Notes: generated from the letters alone by a model not told the origin. A stretch of DNA of 64,000 nt from Citromicrobium bathyomarinum (GCA_001306305.2 CP155577.1:186001-250000), one strand, 5' to 3'; counted from the first letter of the stretch, positions 18,075 to 27,404 are shown. Numbers and translations: made by a program.

Positions 18075-20015
18075 TTATCCCATCTTCTTGAACAACCAGG
18101 CGAAGCTGCCGCCGCTGCGCGGAGCCATCCCCTGCAATACGAGCTGCTGGATCGGCTGCGGCCGACCCTGTCCGTCGACGAAGAGGCTGTCTTCGATCGA
18201 GAGCGTGCCCGTATATTCACCCGCGACGCGGAATTGCCAGTGCGAACCGTCGGGCAGTGCGAGTCCTGCGCCCTTGCGGTCCTCCGAAAGGCGAGCGACG
18301 ATCCCCGGGCCGAGATGGAAACGGATCGCGTAGCCCACCTTGCCGCGCTTGCCGCGCTTGCTCGCGGGCAACAGCACGTCTTCCCCGGCCAGCTCCGTCC
18401 CATCCTCGCGCAGCACCAGCACGCGCTTGTGGTTGAGGCCGAAGCGCCCGGCATAGCCGTCATGCGTCGCCTCGATCCGGGTCGCGCCGCCGCGCGTGCC
18501 GCCGACCGTGCGCCGGTCGACCTCGACCTCGCCCACGCCCGCGCCGAGCTTGCCCTTGATCAGGATCGCGGTCGAATTGACGTCTTCGAGAACCAGCGTG
18601 GAGTGCGCCGCAGTCGCGCGCAGACCCTGCTCGATCCGCGCGGGCACCTGCCCCCCGGCCCACGCCGCGCCGCCGCAATTGACGATCAGGCGCTGGCCTG
18701 CGGACGAAAGTTCGAAGGCGAGGGTAGAGGCGCAGCCCGACCGCGCGTAGCGGGCCAGAGGCGGCGGGGCCGCATCGAACTGCAGCACCGTCTTGCCCGC
18801 ATGCGCCCTGTGATAGCCCCAGCCGCGCGGCTCCTTCAGCGGGCGGGTGCGCACCCCGCTCGCGCCGATCAGCTCGCTGACCCGTTCGGAGGCCACGGCA
18901 CCCGCGCCCTGCCAGTTGCCCAGCCCGCCCTCGCCATGAACCACCGCAAGCAGCGGCGGGACCAGCAGTTCGGAGACGGCGCCGACGAACTTGGGCGGCT
19001 CGATCTTCATCGAGCGATAGCAGGCGGCCAGCTCGGTCAGCAGCTCGAGCATGTCCATCTGCGACAACGGGCTGCGCGATTGCACGCCGCCATCCTCGCC
19101 CACGAAATCGCCCAGCGCGCGGGCCAGCCCGGCTTCGGCATAGAGGCGGCGCGGCTTTCCTTCGGGCAGCAGCAGCCCTGCGGCGACCAGCCCGGCCCAG
19201 GCATGAATCTCTGCCTCCCGGTCGGGTGCCTTGGTGACATGGGAATCGAGCCAGTCGGCCGTCTTGTCCAGCGCGGCCAGCGTGCGTCCGCGCACCGCCT
19301 TGTTCGACAGGATCAGCGGCGCGTGGACCAGCCAGGCAAGCAGCCGCCTGCCCGCCGCCTCGACCTCCCAAGCATGGCCCTTGCCGGGCGTGGCGAAGGC
19401 ATCCAGCCACATGCGGTGGATGCGCAGCGCGGTCGCCTCGACCTGCGGACGCGCGCCGGAGCCGGCCAGATCGCGCAGCCAGAGATAGGAATGCACCGCA
19501 CGCTCCAGCGGCGGGGCCATCCGGGTACCGTTCTTGAAGTCGAGCTGGGCGATCGGCAGCTTGACCCCGTGGACCAGGAAATGCCCGGCCCTGAGCGCAA
19601 TTCCCGCCGCCCGGTCGCCCGGCAGCGAGGGCGTGACGGTCGCGAGCACGCGGCGCTTGGCAGGCTTCGACAGCGGCGAGGTGATCAGCCGCCCGCGGAT
19701 GCCGGCTGCGTAGGCCATGCGGACCAGCCGCTCGCCCGCACTGACCCGGGGCGCGCCGATTTCCTGCGGAACCAGCGCACGCGAGGGGGCCAGAACTTCA
19801 ACCTGCGGGATATCGCGAGACGCGGGTGGGGTTTCGGCCGATGCCATGGGGAGCGGAGCGGGCGGGTCTTCCGGCGCGCTCAGCGCGGTCGGCTCGGGCT
19901 TGTCGGCCAGCGTCATGATCAACTGGCGCGCGGCGCGTTCCTCGCGATCGGGCACCTCTTCATGCGCGTCGTCCTGCGCGCTTCCTGCCGGACCATGCCC
20001 CACCCGTTCGACCAT
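18075..20015 (-). CDS. heparinase II/III family protein
   Basis: A 646-residue protein. It has an N-terminal low-complexity, proline-rich cytosolic-looking stretch of about 85 residues, then an α/α-toroid half and a C-terminal β-sandwich (about residues 380-640). The C-terminal half carries the heparinase II/III features RGWGYHRAHAGKTVLQFDAA, LIVNCGGAAW, AAHSTLVLEDVNST and EATHDGYAGRFGLNHKRVL. Family members are polysaccharide lyases or related uronide-binding enzymes; whether this one is catalytic is not clear. No signal peptide is seen. Its ATG overlaps the rpe stop (TGATG), and it lies 3 bp before purH. Confidence 0.85.
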   Translation of the reverse strand: MVERVGHGPAGSAQDDAHEEVPDREERAARQLIMTLADKPEPTALSAPEDPPAPLPMASAETPPASRDIPQVEVLAPSRALVPQEIGAPRVSAGERLVRMAYAAGIRGRLITSPLSKPAKRRVLATVTPSLPGDRAAGIALRAGHFLVHGVKLPIAQLDFKNGTRMAPPLERAVHSYLWLRDLAGSGARPQVEATALRIHRMWLDAFATPGKGHAWEVEAAGRRLLAWLVHAPLILSNKAVRGRTLAALDKTADWLDSHVTKAPDREAEIHAWAGLVAAGLLLPEGKPRRLYAEAGLARALGDFVGEDGGVQSRSPLSQMDMLELLTELAACYRSMKIEPPKFVGAVSELLVPPLLAVVHGEGGLGNWQGAGAVASERVSELIGASGVRTRPLKEPRGWGYHRAHAGKTVLQFDAAPPPLARYARSGCASTLAFELSSAGQRLIVNCGGAAWAGGQVPARIEQGLRATAAHSTLVLEDVNSTAILIKGKLGAGVGEVEVDRRTVGGTRGGATRIEATHDGYAGRFGLNHKRVLVLREDGTELAGEDVLLPASKRGKRGKVGYAIRFHLGPGIVARLSEDRKGAGLALPDGSHWQFRVAGEYTGTLSIEDSLFVDGQGRPQPIQQLVLQGMAPRSGGSFAWLFKKMG

Positions 20016-20680
20016 CAGCTCTCCCTGCCCTTCAGTCTTTCGATATTGGCGGCGTAGCGATCGGGTCCGCCTCTGAACGTCGCCGATCCCGCCACCAGCA
20101 CATCGGCCCCGGCGGCGACGCAGCGCGGTGCGGTCTCCGCATCCACTCCGCCGTCAACCTCCAGCCAGATCTCCCGCCCGGTCGCGTCGATCATCGTCCG
20201 GATCGCCTCGATCTTGCGCAGCTGGCTGTCGATGAAGCTCTGCCCGCCGAAGCCTGGATTGACGCTCATCACCAGCACCAGGTCGACCATGTCGATCAGG
20301 TATTCGAGCACGCTTTCCGACGTGCCGGGGTTGAGCACCACGCCCGCCTTCTTGCCCAGCGAACGGATCGTCTGCAGCGTGCGATGCGTGTGCGGCCCGG
20401 CCTCGGGATGGATCGTAATATGGTCGGCACCCGCCTCGGCAAAGGCTTCCAGCCACTGGTCGACCGGGCTGACCATCAGGTGCACGTCGAACGGCTTGTC
20501 GCTGTGCGGGCGCAGCGCCTTCACCACGCCCGGGCCGATCGTGAGGTTGGGCACGAAATGCCCGTCCATCACATCGATATGGATCCAGTCCGCACCTGCA
20601 GCGTCGACGCTGCGCACCTCCTCCCCAAGCCGGGCGAAATCGGCGGAAAGGATGGACGGGGCAATCAGCGGTACGGTCAT
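20015..20680 (-). CDS. rpe: ribulose-phosphate 3-epimerase
   Basis: A 221-residue TIM-barrel enzyme that interconverts ribulose 5-phosphate and xylulose 5-phosphate in the pentose phosphate pathway. Motifs are [61 protein letters not shown] and the phosphate-binding [25 protein letters not shown]. Catalytic Asp residues and metal-binding His are present in VMDGHF and VHLM. Its stop overlaps the start of the downstream heparinase-like gene. Confidence 0.97.
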   Translation of the reverse strand: MTVPLIAPSILSADFARLGEEVRSVDAAGADWIHIDVMDGHFVPNLTIGPGVVKALRPHSDKPFDVHLMVSPVDQWLEAFAEAGADHITIHPEAGPHTHRTLQTIRSLGKKAGVVLNPGTSESVLEYLIDMVDLVLVMSVNPGFGGQSFIDSQLRKIEAIRTMIDATGREIWLEVDGGVDAETAPRCVAAGADVLVAGSATFRGGPDRYAANIERLKGRES

Positions 20681-20914
20681 CTTGACGAAATCGGCTTGTA
20701 TGACAGGCGGGAGCTTCGGCTCCCCTTAGCGCGCGGCGAATCGGAAAGAGACAGCAGCGACCACGTTTTCCCCCGCGAGTCGTCGTTATGCCGCAAGGAT
20801 AAGGCAGTTCATGGCCAATTCACGGCCTTGCCGATATTGGACAGGGAAAGCGGGCAGGCTTGCGACGCGATCGCCATTGCCCCAAATCCCACACTCATGA
20901 ACGGAAATAGATCG

Positions 20915-21433
20915 ATGCGTTTCAGCCCCGTCAGCCTTGCTGCACGCGCCGCGTTCGCCGCCGCAGCGGGCAGCCTCGCCCTCTCGCCGGTCGCGGCGCA
21001 GCAGGTCACCTATGCCAAGGTGATCTACAACGACCTGAGCAAGTGCAGCAGCGGCGCGGGCCCTGCAATCCGGATCACGGTCACCGGCCTGCGCTCGAAC
21101 GAGGGCGGCCTGTACGTGCGCACTTTCCGCGCGCGCGGCTCGGAATGGCTGCGCTCGCAGCGCTATCTGACCCGGCTCGAAACCAAGCCGCGCAAGGGCA
21201 CGATGACGGTCTGCGTGCCGGTGGACAACGCGGGCGATTACGCGCTGACCGTGCACCACGATGTCAACGACAATCGCAAGAGCGACCTGTCGGTCGATGG
21301 CGGCGGCATCTCGAACAATCCCGAGGTCAAAACCCTGCTCGGCATCCCCCTCCCTCCGTCGCTCAGCAGTGCGCGTTTTACGGTCGGCTCGGGGGTCACC
21401 AACCTGCGGATCGATATGCGCTACAAGGATTGA
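20915..21433 (+). CDS. exported DUF2141 domain protein
   Basis: A 172-residue secreted protein with a Sec signal ending LSPVAAQQ. The DUF2141 domain spans about residues 50-165, with IRITVTGLRSNEGGLYVRTF, VCVPVDNAGDYALTVHHDVNDN, SDLSVDGGGISNNPEV and RFTVGSGVTNLRIDMRY. DUF2141 proteins are small periplasmic β-proteins of unknown function, common in sphingomonads. The ATG at 20915 follows GGAAA; an in-frame ATG 18 bp upstream (20897) lacks a ribosome-binding site. Confidence 0.85.
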   Translation: MRFSPVSLAARAAFAAAAGSLALSPVAAQQVTYAKVIYNDLSKCSSGAGPAIRITVTGLRSNEGGLYVRTFRARGSEWLRSQRYLTRLETKPRKGTMTVCVPVDNAGDYALTVHHDVNDNRKSDLSVDGGGISNNPEVKTLLGIPLPPSLSSARFTVGSGVTNLRIDMRYKD

Positions 21434-21526
21434 GCGCTCCCGGCCGCATTATCCGCCAAGCGATCCTTGCGCTGGAGATCAAATCTCTGTCTGACCGGCG
21501 GGCAGCCCCCAGACTGAGGATGACTC

Positions 21527-23854
21527 ATGGCCACGAAGACGAAGCCGGGGATCGAACCGGACCGTATCAGTTTGCTCGAAACGCTCGACCGGCGGCTGCG
21601 CTGGCTGTCCTCGTGGACGATCCACAACGCCAATAATGTGCGCGAGAGTCGCGATAACCTGAAGGTCGGCGGGCATCAGGCGAGCTGCGCTTCGATCAGC
21701 AGCATCATGACCGCGCTCTATTTCCACGCGCTGGGCCCTAACGACAAGGTCGCGGTCAAGCCGCACGCGGGGCCGGTGCTGCATGCGATTCACTATCTGC
21801 TCGGCAGCCAGTCGCGCGAACAGCTGGAGGCGTTTCGCGGCTTCGGCGGCGCGCAGAGCTACCCCAGCCGCACCAAGGACCGCATTCCGGTCGATTTCTC
21901 GACCGGCTCGGTCGGGCTGGGTGTGGCGGTGACCGCCTTTGCCAGCTTGGTGCAGGATTATCTGGTCGCCCACAGCGCGCTCGCGCCTGAAAAGACCGGT
22001 CGGATGGTCGCGCTGATGGGCGATGCCGAACTCGACGAGGGCAATATCTACGAATGCCTGATCGAGGGGTACAAGCACGACGTGCGCAATTGCTGGTGGA
22101 TCGTCGACTACAACCGCCAGTCGCTCGACCATACCACCGCCGACCGCATGTTCCGCCGGTTCGACGACATCTTCCGCACCTGCGGCTGGCGGGTCGTCAC
22201 GCTCAAATACGGCAAGCTGATGGAGCAGGCCTTCGAGGAGCCGGGAGGCGAGGCGCTGCGCGAGTGGATCGATACCACCTCCAACGCCGAATATGCCGCG
22301 CTGACCTATCAGGGCGGCGAGCAATGGCGCGCACGGCTGACCAGGGATATCGGCGCGCAGGAGGGTGTGGCCAAGCTGCTTGAGCGGCGCGACGACGAGG
22401 CGCTGGCGCGGCTGATGACCAATCTGGGCGGCCATTGCATGGAAAGCCTGACCGAAGCTTTCGACGCGGCCGACGACGACACGCCCACGCTGTTCATCGC
22501 CTACACCATCAAGGGCTACGGCCTGCCCTTCGCGGGCCATAAGGACAACCATGCCGGCCTGATGAACACCAGCCAGATCGAGGCGCTGCGCGACCAGCAG
22601 GGCATCGCCGAGGGGAGCGAGTGGGAACCCTACGCCGGGATTGGCGACAATACTGAATCCGCGCTGCGCGATCTGGTCGAAGGCACACACATCGCGCGCG
22701 ACAAGGGTCAGGTCCACGCGCCCACCTTCGATGTGCCTGCGATCGCCGCACCCGAAGGCAGCGAGCAGGCGACGCAGACCGCTTTCGGCAAGATCCTGCT
22801 CGACCTCGCCAAGGGCGGTTCGCCGCTGGCCGACCGGATCATCACGACATCGCCCGATGTGACCGTGTCCACCAACCTCGGCGCGTGGGTGAACCAGCGC
22901 GGACTGTTCCGGCGGCAGCAGATGGAGGATGTATTCCGCAAGGCGCGCATTCCCTCGGCCCAGAAGTGGGAGGGCGATACGGCAGGCCAGCATCTGGAAC
23001 TGGGCATTGCGGAAAACAACCTGTTCCTCGCGCTGGCCGCGATGGGGCTGTCGGGTGCGCTGTTCGGCGAGAGGCTGCTTCCCATCGGCACGGTCTACGA
23101 TCCCTTCATCGCGCGCGGCCTCGATGCGCTGAACTATGCCTGTTACCAGGATGCGCGCTTCATGCTGGTCGCAACCCCGGCGGGGGTTACGCTGGGGCCG
23201 GAAGGCGGCGCACACCAGTCGATCAATCCGCCGCTGATCGCGATGGGCCAGCCGGGCCTGCGGCATTACGAACCCGCCTTCGTCGATGAACTGGCGCTGC
23301 TGATGGAGGAGGCGTTCGGCCTGCTTCAGGCCCCCGACGGCGAAGCGGTCTACTTCCGCCTCACTACGCGCGCCATCCCGCAGGTCGAGCGCACCGACGA
23401 TGCGTGGCGCGAGGGGGCCAAGAAGGGCGCCTACTGGCTGCGAGAGCCGGGCGAAGGTGCCGAGGCTGCGATCGTGACCATGGGCGCGATTACACCCGAG
23501 GCCATCACCGCCTGCGATGCGATGGCGGACGACCTGCCCGGCCTCGGCCTGCTGGTGGTGACATCGCCCGACCTGCTGCACCGCGAATGGAGCGCGCGCA
23601 TGGCGCAGGATGGCGCGGGACCGTCCCATATCGAAAGCCTGCTGTCGCAGCTGCCCGCCGGAGCGCAGTTGGTCACCATGCTCGACGGCTCACCGGGCGC
23701 ACTCTCCTGGCTGGGCGGGGTCGATGGACGCCGAGTCTCTCCGCTGGGCGTGGATCGCTTCGGCCAGACCGGCGATCTGGTCGATCTCTACCGCGAATAT
23801 CGCCTCGATCCCGACGCCGTGATCGCAGCGATGGCCAAGCTGTTCGCGGCTTGA
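21527..23854 (+). CDS. AceE-like transketolase family protein (homodimeric 2-oxoacid dehydrogenase E1-like)
   Basis: A 775-residue ThDP-dependent protein resembling homodimeric pyruvate dehydrogenase E1 but about 110 residues shorter than AceE. Motifs are HNANNVRESRDNLKVGGHQA, SYPSRTKDRIPVDFSTGSVG, the ThDP/Mg site GDAELDEGNIYECLIEGYKH and WIVDYNRQSLD. In the second half are HLELGIAENNLFLALAAMG, LSGALFGERLLPIGTVYDPF and GVTLGPEGGAHQS. It probably decarboxylates a 2-oxoacid. It differs from the usual E1α/E1β type and no E2/E3 gene is next to it, so its partner and substrate are unknown. A GAGGAT ribosome-binding site precedes the ATG. Confidence 0.88.
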   Translation: MATKTKPGIEPDRISLLETLDRRLRWLSSWTIHNANNVRESRDNLKVGGHQASCASISSIMTALYFHALGPNDKVAVKPHAGPVLHAIHYLLGSQSREQLEAFRGFGGAQSYPSRTKDRIPVDFSTGSVGLGVAVTAFASLVQDYLVAHSALAPEKTGRMVALMGDAELDEGNIYECLIEGYKHDVRNCWWIVDYNRQSLDHTTADRMFRRFDDIFRTCGWRVVTLKYGKLMEQAFEEPGGEALREWIDTTSNAEYAALTYQGGEQWRARLTRDIGAQEGVAKLLERRDDEALARLMTNLGGHCMESLTEAFDAADDDTPTLFIAYTIKGYGLPFAGHKDNHAGLMNTSQIEALRDQQGIAEGSEWEPYAGIGDNTESALRDLVEGTHIARDKGQVHAPTFDVPAIAAPEGSEQATQTAFGKILLDLAKGGSPLADRIITTSPDVTVSTNLGAWVNQRGLFRRQQMEDVFRKARIPSAQKWEGDTAGQHLELGIAENNLFLALAAMGLSGALFGERLLPIGTVYDPFIARGLDALNYACYQDARFMLVATPAGVTLGPEGGAHQSINPPLIAMGQPGLRHYEPAFVDELALLMEEAFGLLQAPDGEAVYFRLTTRAIPQVERTDDAWREGAKKGAYWLREPGEGAEAAIVTMGAITPEAITACDAMADDLPGLGLLVVTSPDLLHREWSARMAQDGAGPSHIESLLSQLPAGAQLVTMLDGSPGALSWLGGVDGRRVSPLGVDRFGQTGDLVDLYREYRLDPDAVIAAMAKLFAA

Positions 23855-23870
23855 GGCAAGGACGACCCAG

Positions 23871-24065
23871 ATGACAACGCCCGTGCTTGCCCACGAGCTG
23901 GTGCAACAGCGCGACAGCATTCCTGTCGACGATGTCATCGATGGCCCCATCCTGGATGTCCACCCCACGGCAGAGAGCCCTGTCGGCGCGCTCCGTGTAA
24001 TGCGGCGCAAGCTGAACGCAGGCTATTGTGGGCTCAGGATCTGTGGGCTCAGGATCGCAAAATAG
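23871..24065 (+). CDS. 64-codon hypothetical ORF with an in-frame duplication
   Basis: An ORF beginning MTTPVLAHELVQQRDSIPVD, 16 bp after the transketolase gene and preceded by AAGGA at 8 bp. Its end contains a perfect 15-bp tandem duplication (24027-24056), so the protein reads CGLRI twice before the stop. I recognise no family. It may be a remnant of a longer gene whose 3' part was lost, or a small real protein. The rest of the 340-bp gap up to the tRNA holds only micro-repeats. Confidence 0.4.
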   Translation: MTTPVLAHELVQQRDSIPVDDVIDGPILDVHPTAESPVGALRVMRRKLNAGYCGLRICGLRIAK

Positions 24066-24095
24066 CAGCGCGCGAAGATCTGTGTCGCTGTGTCG
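24027..24095. repeat. two adjacent perfect tandem micro-duplications
   Basis: TGTGGGCTCAGGATC occurs twice head-to-tail at 24027-24041 and 24042-24056. CTGTGTCG occurs twice head-to-tail at 24080-24087 and 24088-24095. Both look like replication-slippage products in a non-conserved spacer next to tRNA-Leu. Confidence 0.85.
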
Positions 24096-24176
24096 ACGCC
24101 GATTGGCCGATTTCCCCCGCGGACATCCCTAATCACATCGAGATTGGACGCCCCGCACAGCGCCGCTGTACCAATA

Positions 24177-24191
24177 CCAATCCTTGATTGG
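24177..24191 (-). terminator. possible tRNA 3' trailer hairpin
   Basis: CCAATC-CTT-GATTGG is a perfect 6-bp inverted repeat just downstream of the tRNA-Leu(CAG) CCA end on the minus strand. Only scattered T residues follow, so it may be a weak terminator or a processing signal. Confidence 0.35.
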
Positions 24192-24194
24192 AAA

Positions 24195-24281
24195 TGGTGC
24201 CCAGAAGAGGACTCGAACCTCCACGACCTTGCGATCGCCGCCACCTGAAGACGGTGCGTCTACCAATTCCGCCATCTGGGC
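24195..24281 (-). tRNA. tRNA-Leu (anticodon CAG)
   Basis: An 87-nt class II tRNA. The acceptor GCCCAGA pairs with TCTGGGC, and discriminator A and CCA are encoded (24195-24197). The D-arm is GCGGAATTGGTAGACGC, the anticodon arm CCGTC-TTCAGGT-GGCGG (anticodon CAG, one T-G wobble), and the long variable arm contains GCGATCGC. The T-loop is TTCGAGT. It looks functional. Confidence 0.95.
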
Positions 24282-24465
24282 ACACGTGGCAGGCCGGTCA
24301 TCGAAGGCGCGGCCGCCGGGTAGGCGCGGGCCACTAACCGAGGGAGGGCATGCCTGTCAACGCAAATAGAGAACACGCATGCCAGCCTTGCGAGGCTCGT
24401 CGCCATCCGGCAAAGCGGCGCTGCATATCAACCGCCCAATTGCCCCCTTCGGAAAGGCCTACCCG

Positions 24466-25416
24466 ATGCCCATCACCAATCCGCTCGCCGACAAGGTGGT
24501 GACGATCTTCGGCGGCAGCGGCTTTATCGGCCGCCACGTCGCCGAAGACCTGCTGCAACAGAATGCCCGCGTGCGAATCGCCGCGCGCCATCCGGAAGAA
24601 GCGTTCTCGCTCAAGCCGCTGGCCAAGCTCGGCCAGCTGCAGTTCGCCCGGTGCGACATTCTCGACGAGCGCAGCGTGCGTGCCTGCGTCGAAGGGAGCG
24701 ATGCGGTCGTCAACCTGGTCGGCACCTTCGAAGGCGACCTGATGAAGCTGATGGGCGAGGCTGCGGGCAATCTGGCGCGCGCGGCTAAGGACGCGGGCGC
24801 GAGCCGCTTCGTTCAGGTCAGCGCGATCGGCGCGGACCGCAACGGCCCGTCCACCTACGCGCAGGCCAAGGCACTGGGCGAGGAACTGGTGCGCGATGCC
24901 TTCCCCAAGGCGACGATCCTGCGCCCCTCGATCATCTTCGGCCCCGATGGCGGCATTCTGAACCTGTTCGCCGATCTGATCGCGAGCCTGCCGGTGCTGC
25001 CGGTGTTCGCGCCCGATTCGCCGCTGCAGGTGGTCCATGTCGACGATGTCGCGGCGGCGATCACCAAGGCGCTCCTCGACCCGTCCGAGTTCGGCGGCAA
25101 GATCTACGAGCTGGCCGGTCCGGACAAGTGGACGATGATGGAGCTCAATCAGCGGATCGCCAAGGCGCAGCGGCGCAAGCGCACCTTCGTTCCGATGCCC
25201 GACAGTGCCAGCGCCGCTTTCGCCGCGCTGCCCGGCACGCCGATGGGGACGGACCAGTGGCGCATGCTCAAGGCGGGCAGCACCGCCTCTGAAGGGGTGC
25301 CTGGCTTCGCTGCGCTTGGTATCCAGCCGCGCCCGCTGGAGCTGGTGATCGACCACTACATGGTGCGCTATCGCAAGCATGGCCGCTTTGCAGAGAAGAT
25401 GGACAGCGCAGGCTGA
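24466..25416 (+). CDS. NAD(P)-binding NDUFA9-like atypical SDR protein
   Basis: A 316-residue extended short-chain dehydrogenase-like protein. The nucleotide site VVTIFGGSGFIGRHVAEDLL lies at residues about 10-29. SAIGADRNGPSTYAQAKALGE replaces the classical YxxxK surroundings, and LRPSIIFGPDGG is the usual atypical SDR motif. These features match the complex I NDUFA9-like group, thought to bind NADPH structurally or to act in quinone/CoQ-related assembly; bacterial members are not well characterised. The ATG at 24466 has GGAAAGG 8 bp upstream; a longer frame start has no such site. It converges on nfeD. Confidence 0.88.
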   Translation: MPITNPLADKVVTIFGGSGFIGRHVAEDLLQQNARVRIAARHPEEAFSLKPLAKLGQLQFARCDILDERSVRACVEGSDAVVNLVGTFEGDLMKLMGEAAGNLARAAKDAGASRFVQVSAIGADRNGPSTYAQAKALGEELVRDAFPKATILRPSIIFGPDGGILNLFADLIASLPVLPVFAPDSPLQVVHVDDVAAAITKALLDPSEFGGKIYELAGPDKWTMMELNQRIAKAQRRKRTFVPMPDSASAAFAALPGTPMGTDQWRMLKAGSTASEGVPGFAALGIQPRPLELVIDHYMVRYRKHGRFAEKMDSAG

Positions 25417-25434
25417 GGGCGCCCGCGCGCAAGC

Positions 25435-25926
25435 TCAGCCTTCGGCAGGCGTTTCGTCGGTATCCGGCGTCTTCGCCTCGGCGATCAAGGCGATCGGTTC
25501 GACCAGCAGGATCGCACCGTCATTGCCGCTGATCCGCACGCGCTGCCCGGCCGGAGTGTCGGGCCCGCGCGCGATCCACTCGCTGTCGCCCAGCCGCACG
25601 CGCCCGCTGCCGCTCTCGATCGGCTGGACGACCAGCGCCGTCTCCCCGACCATCCGCCCGCCACGCTGGTTGAGCAGCGGATCGCTGCTGACGATCGGCT
25701 TGTCATTGAGGTAGCGGCGCGCGCTGTAGACCGCGATCAGAGAGAGCGAGACGAAGCTGACGATCTCCAGCGGCCAGCCGAAGGGCAGCACGAACGCCAG
25801 CGCGCCTGTGACGAGCGCGGCCACGGCGAGCCAGATGAGGTAGACCCCCGGCACCAGCAGTTCGAGCACGGCCAGCAAGAGGCCCAGCGCGATCCATATC
25901 CAGTAGTGGTCGATCCCGTCGATCAT
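25435..25926 (-). CDS. NfeD family membrane protein
   Basis: A 163-residue protein with three or four hydrophobic segments in residues about 8-70, including WIALGLLLAVLELLVPGVYL, then a C-terminal OB-fold (about 85-150: NQRGGRMVGETALVVQPIES, RVRLGDSEWIARGPD, RVRISG). NfeD proteins partner with SPFH-domain proteins in membrane microdomains, and the upstream gene, 13 bp away, is such a protein, so the two are almost certainly an operon and a complex. Confidence 0.92.
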   Translation of the reverse strand: MIDGIDHYWIWIALGLLLAVLELLVPGVYLIWLAVAALVTGALAFVLPFGWPLEIVSFVSLSLIAVYSARRYLNDKPIVSSDPLLNQRGGRMVGETALVVQPIESGSGRVRLGDSEWIARGPDTPAGQRVRISGNDGAILLVEPIALIAEAKTPDTDETPAEG

Positions 25927-25939
25927 CGCCGCTTACCGA

Positions 25940-26962
25940 TCACTGCGGATCGCCGCGGCCCGCGCGGGGCACTGAGGCGCGTTCGCGGGTCACCGGATCG
26001 CGCTCGCGCGAGAGCGGCACGCCGTTGTTGCCGCCGACCGGCGCGTTATCGCCCGGATTGATGGCATCGCGCACCAGTTCGCCGATCCCGCCGAGCGAAC
26101 CGATCAGCTGGGTCGCCTCGACCGGGAACAAGATCGTCTTGGCATTGGGGCTGTCGGCGAACTTGCCCACCGCCTTGGTGTATTCCTGCGCGACGAAGTA
26201 GTTAATCGCCTGGTTGCCCGAGGATGCGATCGCGTCGGACACCATCTGGGTGGCCTTGGCTTCGGCTTCGGCGGCACGCTCGCGCGCCTCGGCATCTCGG
26301 AACGCACTCTCGCGTGCACCTTCGGCCTTCAGGATCGCGCTCTGCTTCTCACCCTCGGCGCGCAGGATGCGGCTCTGGCGATCGCCCTCGGCTTCGAGGA
26401 TCTCGGCGCGCTTGAGGCGTTCGGCCTTCATCTGGCGGGCCATCGCTTCGGAAATGTCGCGCGGCGGGCGGATGTCCTTGATCTCGACCCGGGTGATCTT
26501 GATCCCCCACGGCGACGTCGCATGGTCGACCACGCTGAGCAGGCGGGCGTTGATCTCGTCGCGCTTGGACAGCGTCTCGTCCAGATCCATACTGCCCATC
26601 ACGGTGCGCAGGTTGGTGGTGGTCAGCGCCATGATCGCGGGGTGCAGGCCAGAGACCTCGTAGGCCGCCTTGGGCGCGTCGAGCACCTGGAAGAACACCA
26701 CCGCATCGACCCCGACCATGGCGTTGTCCTTGGTGATGATTTCCTGCCCAGGAATATCGAGCACCTGTTCCATCATGTTGATGCGGTGGCCGACCCGGTC
26801 GATCAGCGGAAAGATGATCGTCAGGCCCGGATCGGCAGCCTTGGTGAACTTGCCGAACCGCTCGATCGTGTAGACGTAGCCCTGCTTCACCATGGTAATG
26901 GCGGTCATCAGGAAGACGAGCAGCAGGAACACCAGCAGCCCGAGAACGACAATTCCACCCAT
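25940..26962 (-). CDS. SPFH/band-7 domain protein (QmcA/stomatin-like)
   Basis: A 340-residue membrane scaffold protein. One N-terminal helix ([20 protein letters not shown]) is followed by the SPFH domain (about residues 25-190: [55 protein letters not shown]). A long charged coiled-coil (about 190-260, rich in [20 protein letters not shown]-type repeats) and a variable tail follow. SPFH proteins oligomerise on the membrane and influence protease and lipid-domain function. It is translated just before nfeD. I used the ATG at 26962; upstream in-frame sequence lacks family similarity. Confidence 0.93.
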   Translation of the reverse strand: MGGIVVLGLLVFLLLVFLMTAITMVKQGYVYTIERFGKFTKAADPGLTIIFPLIDRVGHRINMMEQVLDIPGQEIITKDNAMVGVDAVVFFQVLDAPKAAYEVSGLHPAIMALTTTNLRTVMGSMDLDETLSKRDEINARLLSVVDHATSPWGIKITRVEIKDIRPPRDISEAMARQMKAERLKRAEILEAEGDRQSRILRAEGEKQSAILKAEGARESAFRDAEARERAAEAEAKATQMVSDAIASSGNQAINYFVAQEYTKAVGKFADSPNAKTILFPVEATQLIGSLGGIGELVRDAINPGDNAPVGGNNGVPLSRERDPVTRERASVPRAGRGDPQ

Positions 26963-27063
26963 CCGATCCACTCCTGATTTTACAGGATTACAGCGTAGCG
27001 GGCGGGGGCGACGAGGCCAAGTGAAACCGGGGTCTGGCGGGCGTATGCGGGCGTGTAACAACG

Positions 27064-27093
27064 AAAAAGGGCCGCCCTTGCGAGCGACCCCTT
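27064..27093 (-). terminator. Rho-independent terminator after the 75-residue membrane protein gene
   Basis: Read on the minus strand, AAAGGG...AAGGGCGGCCCTTTTTCG forms a short GC hairpin followed by five T residues at 27064-27068. It lies about 50 bp after the stop of the gene at 27145-27372. Confidence 0.65.
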
Positions 27094-27101
27094 TCAATCC
27101 C

Positions 27102-27121
27102 GAGCCGCGCTATCGCGGCTC
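27102..27121. repeat. perfect 8-bp inverted repeat
   Basis: GAGCCGCG-CTAT-CGCGGCTC forms a perfect hairpin between the stop of the small membrane protein gene and the T-run terminator at 27064-27093. It may be part of a composite transcript end. No T-run follows directly. Confidence 0.7.
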
Positions 27122-27144
27122 AAGGCGATTCCGATAGAATGAGC

Positions 27145-27372
27145 TTAATTGCTCACCGCATCGTCGTCACCCGAATCGGCCAGCGCGTAGGCACCAGCGA
27201 TCACACCGGCGATCAGCGCCAGCGCGAGGAACTGGGTGCCGTAGCTGAGACCCGCGAGTTCGCTTTCTTCCGACGCCGGAGCGGCGGTGCGAACGGGTTC
27301 GGCCTGAGCGGCGATGGACCCACCGGCGAGAGCGAGCGCGGCGGCGGCAGTCAAAGTCTTGGCAATACGCAC
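27145..27372 (-). CDS. small exported/membrane protein, unknown function
   Basis: A 75-residue protein with a signal-like N-terminus (RIAKTLTAAAALALAGG ... AQA) and a second hydrophobic stretch (TQFLALALIAGVIAGAYALA) followed by an acidic end DSGDDDAVSN. I start it at GTG 27372 because AGAGGGGAAG lies 4 bp upstream; an ATG 27 bases earlier has no such site. No family recognised. Two 13-bp direct repeats lie upstream of the gene. Confidence 0.7.
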   Translation of the reverse strand: MRIAKTLTAAAALALAGGSIAAQAEPVRTAAPASEESELAGLSYGTQFLALALIAGVIAGAYALADSGDDDAVSN

Positions 27373-27404
27373 GTATCTTCCCCTCTTAAGAAGCTTCATT
27401 CAGC

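Noticed and set aside
20384-20914. Long upstream extension of the DUF2141 protein.
   Set aside because: It runs antisense into rpe and lacks a signal peptide. The start at 20915 yields a proper signal sequence.
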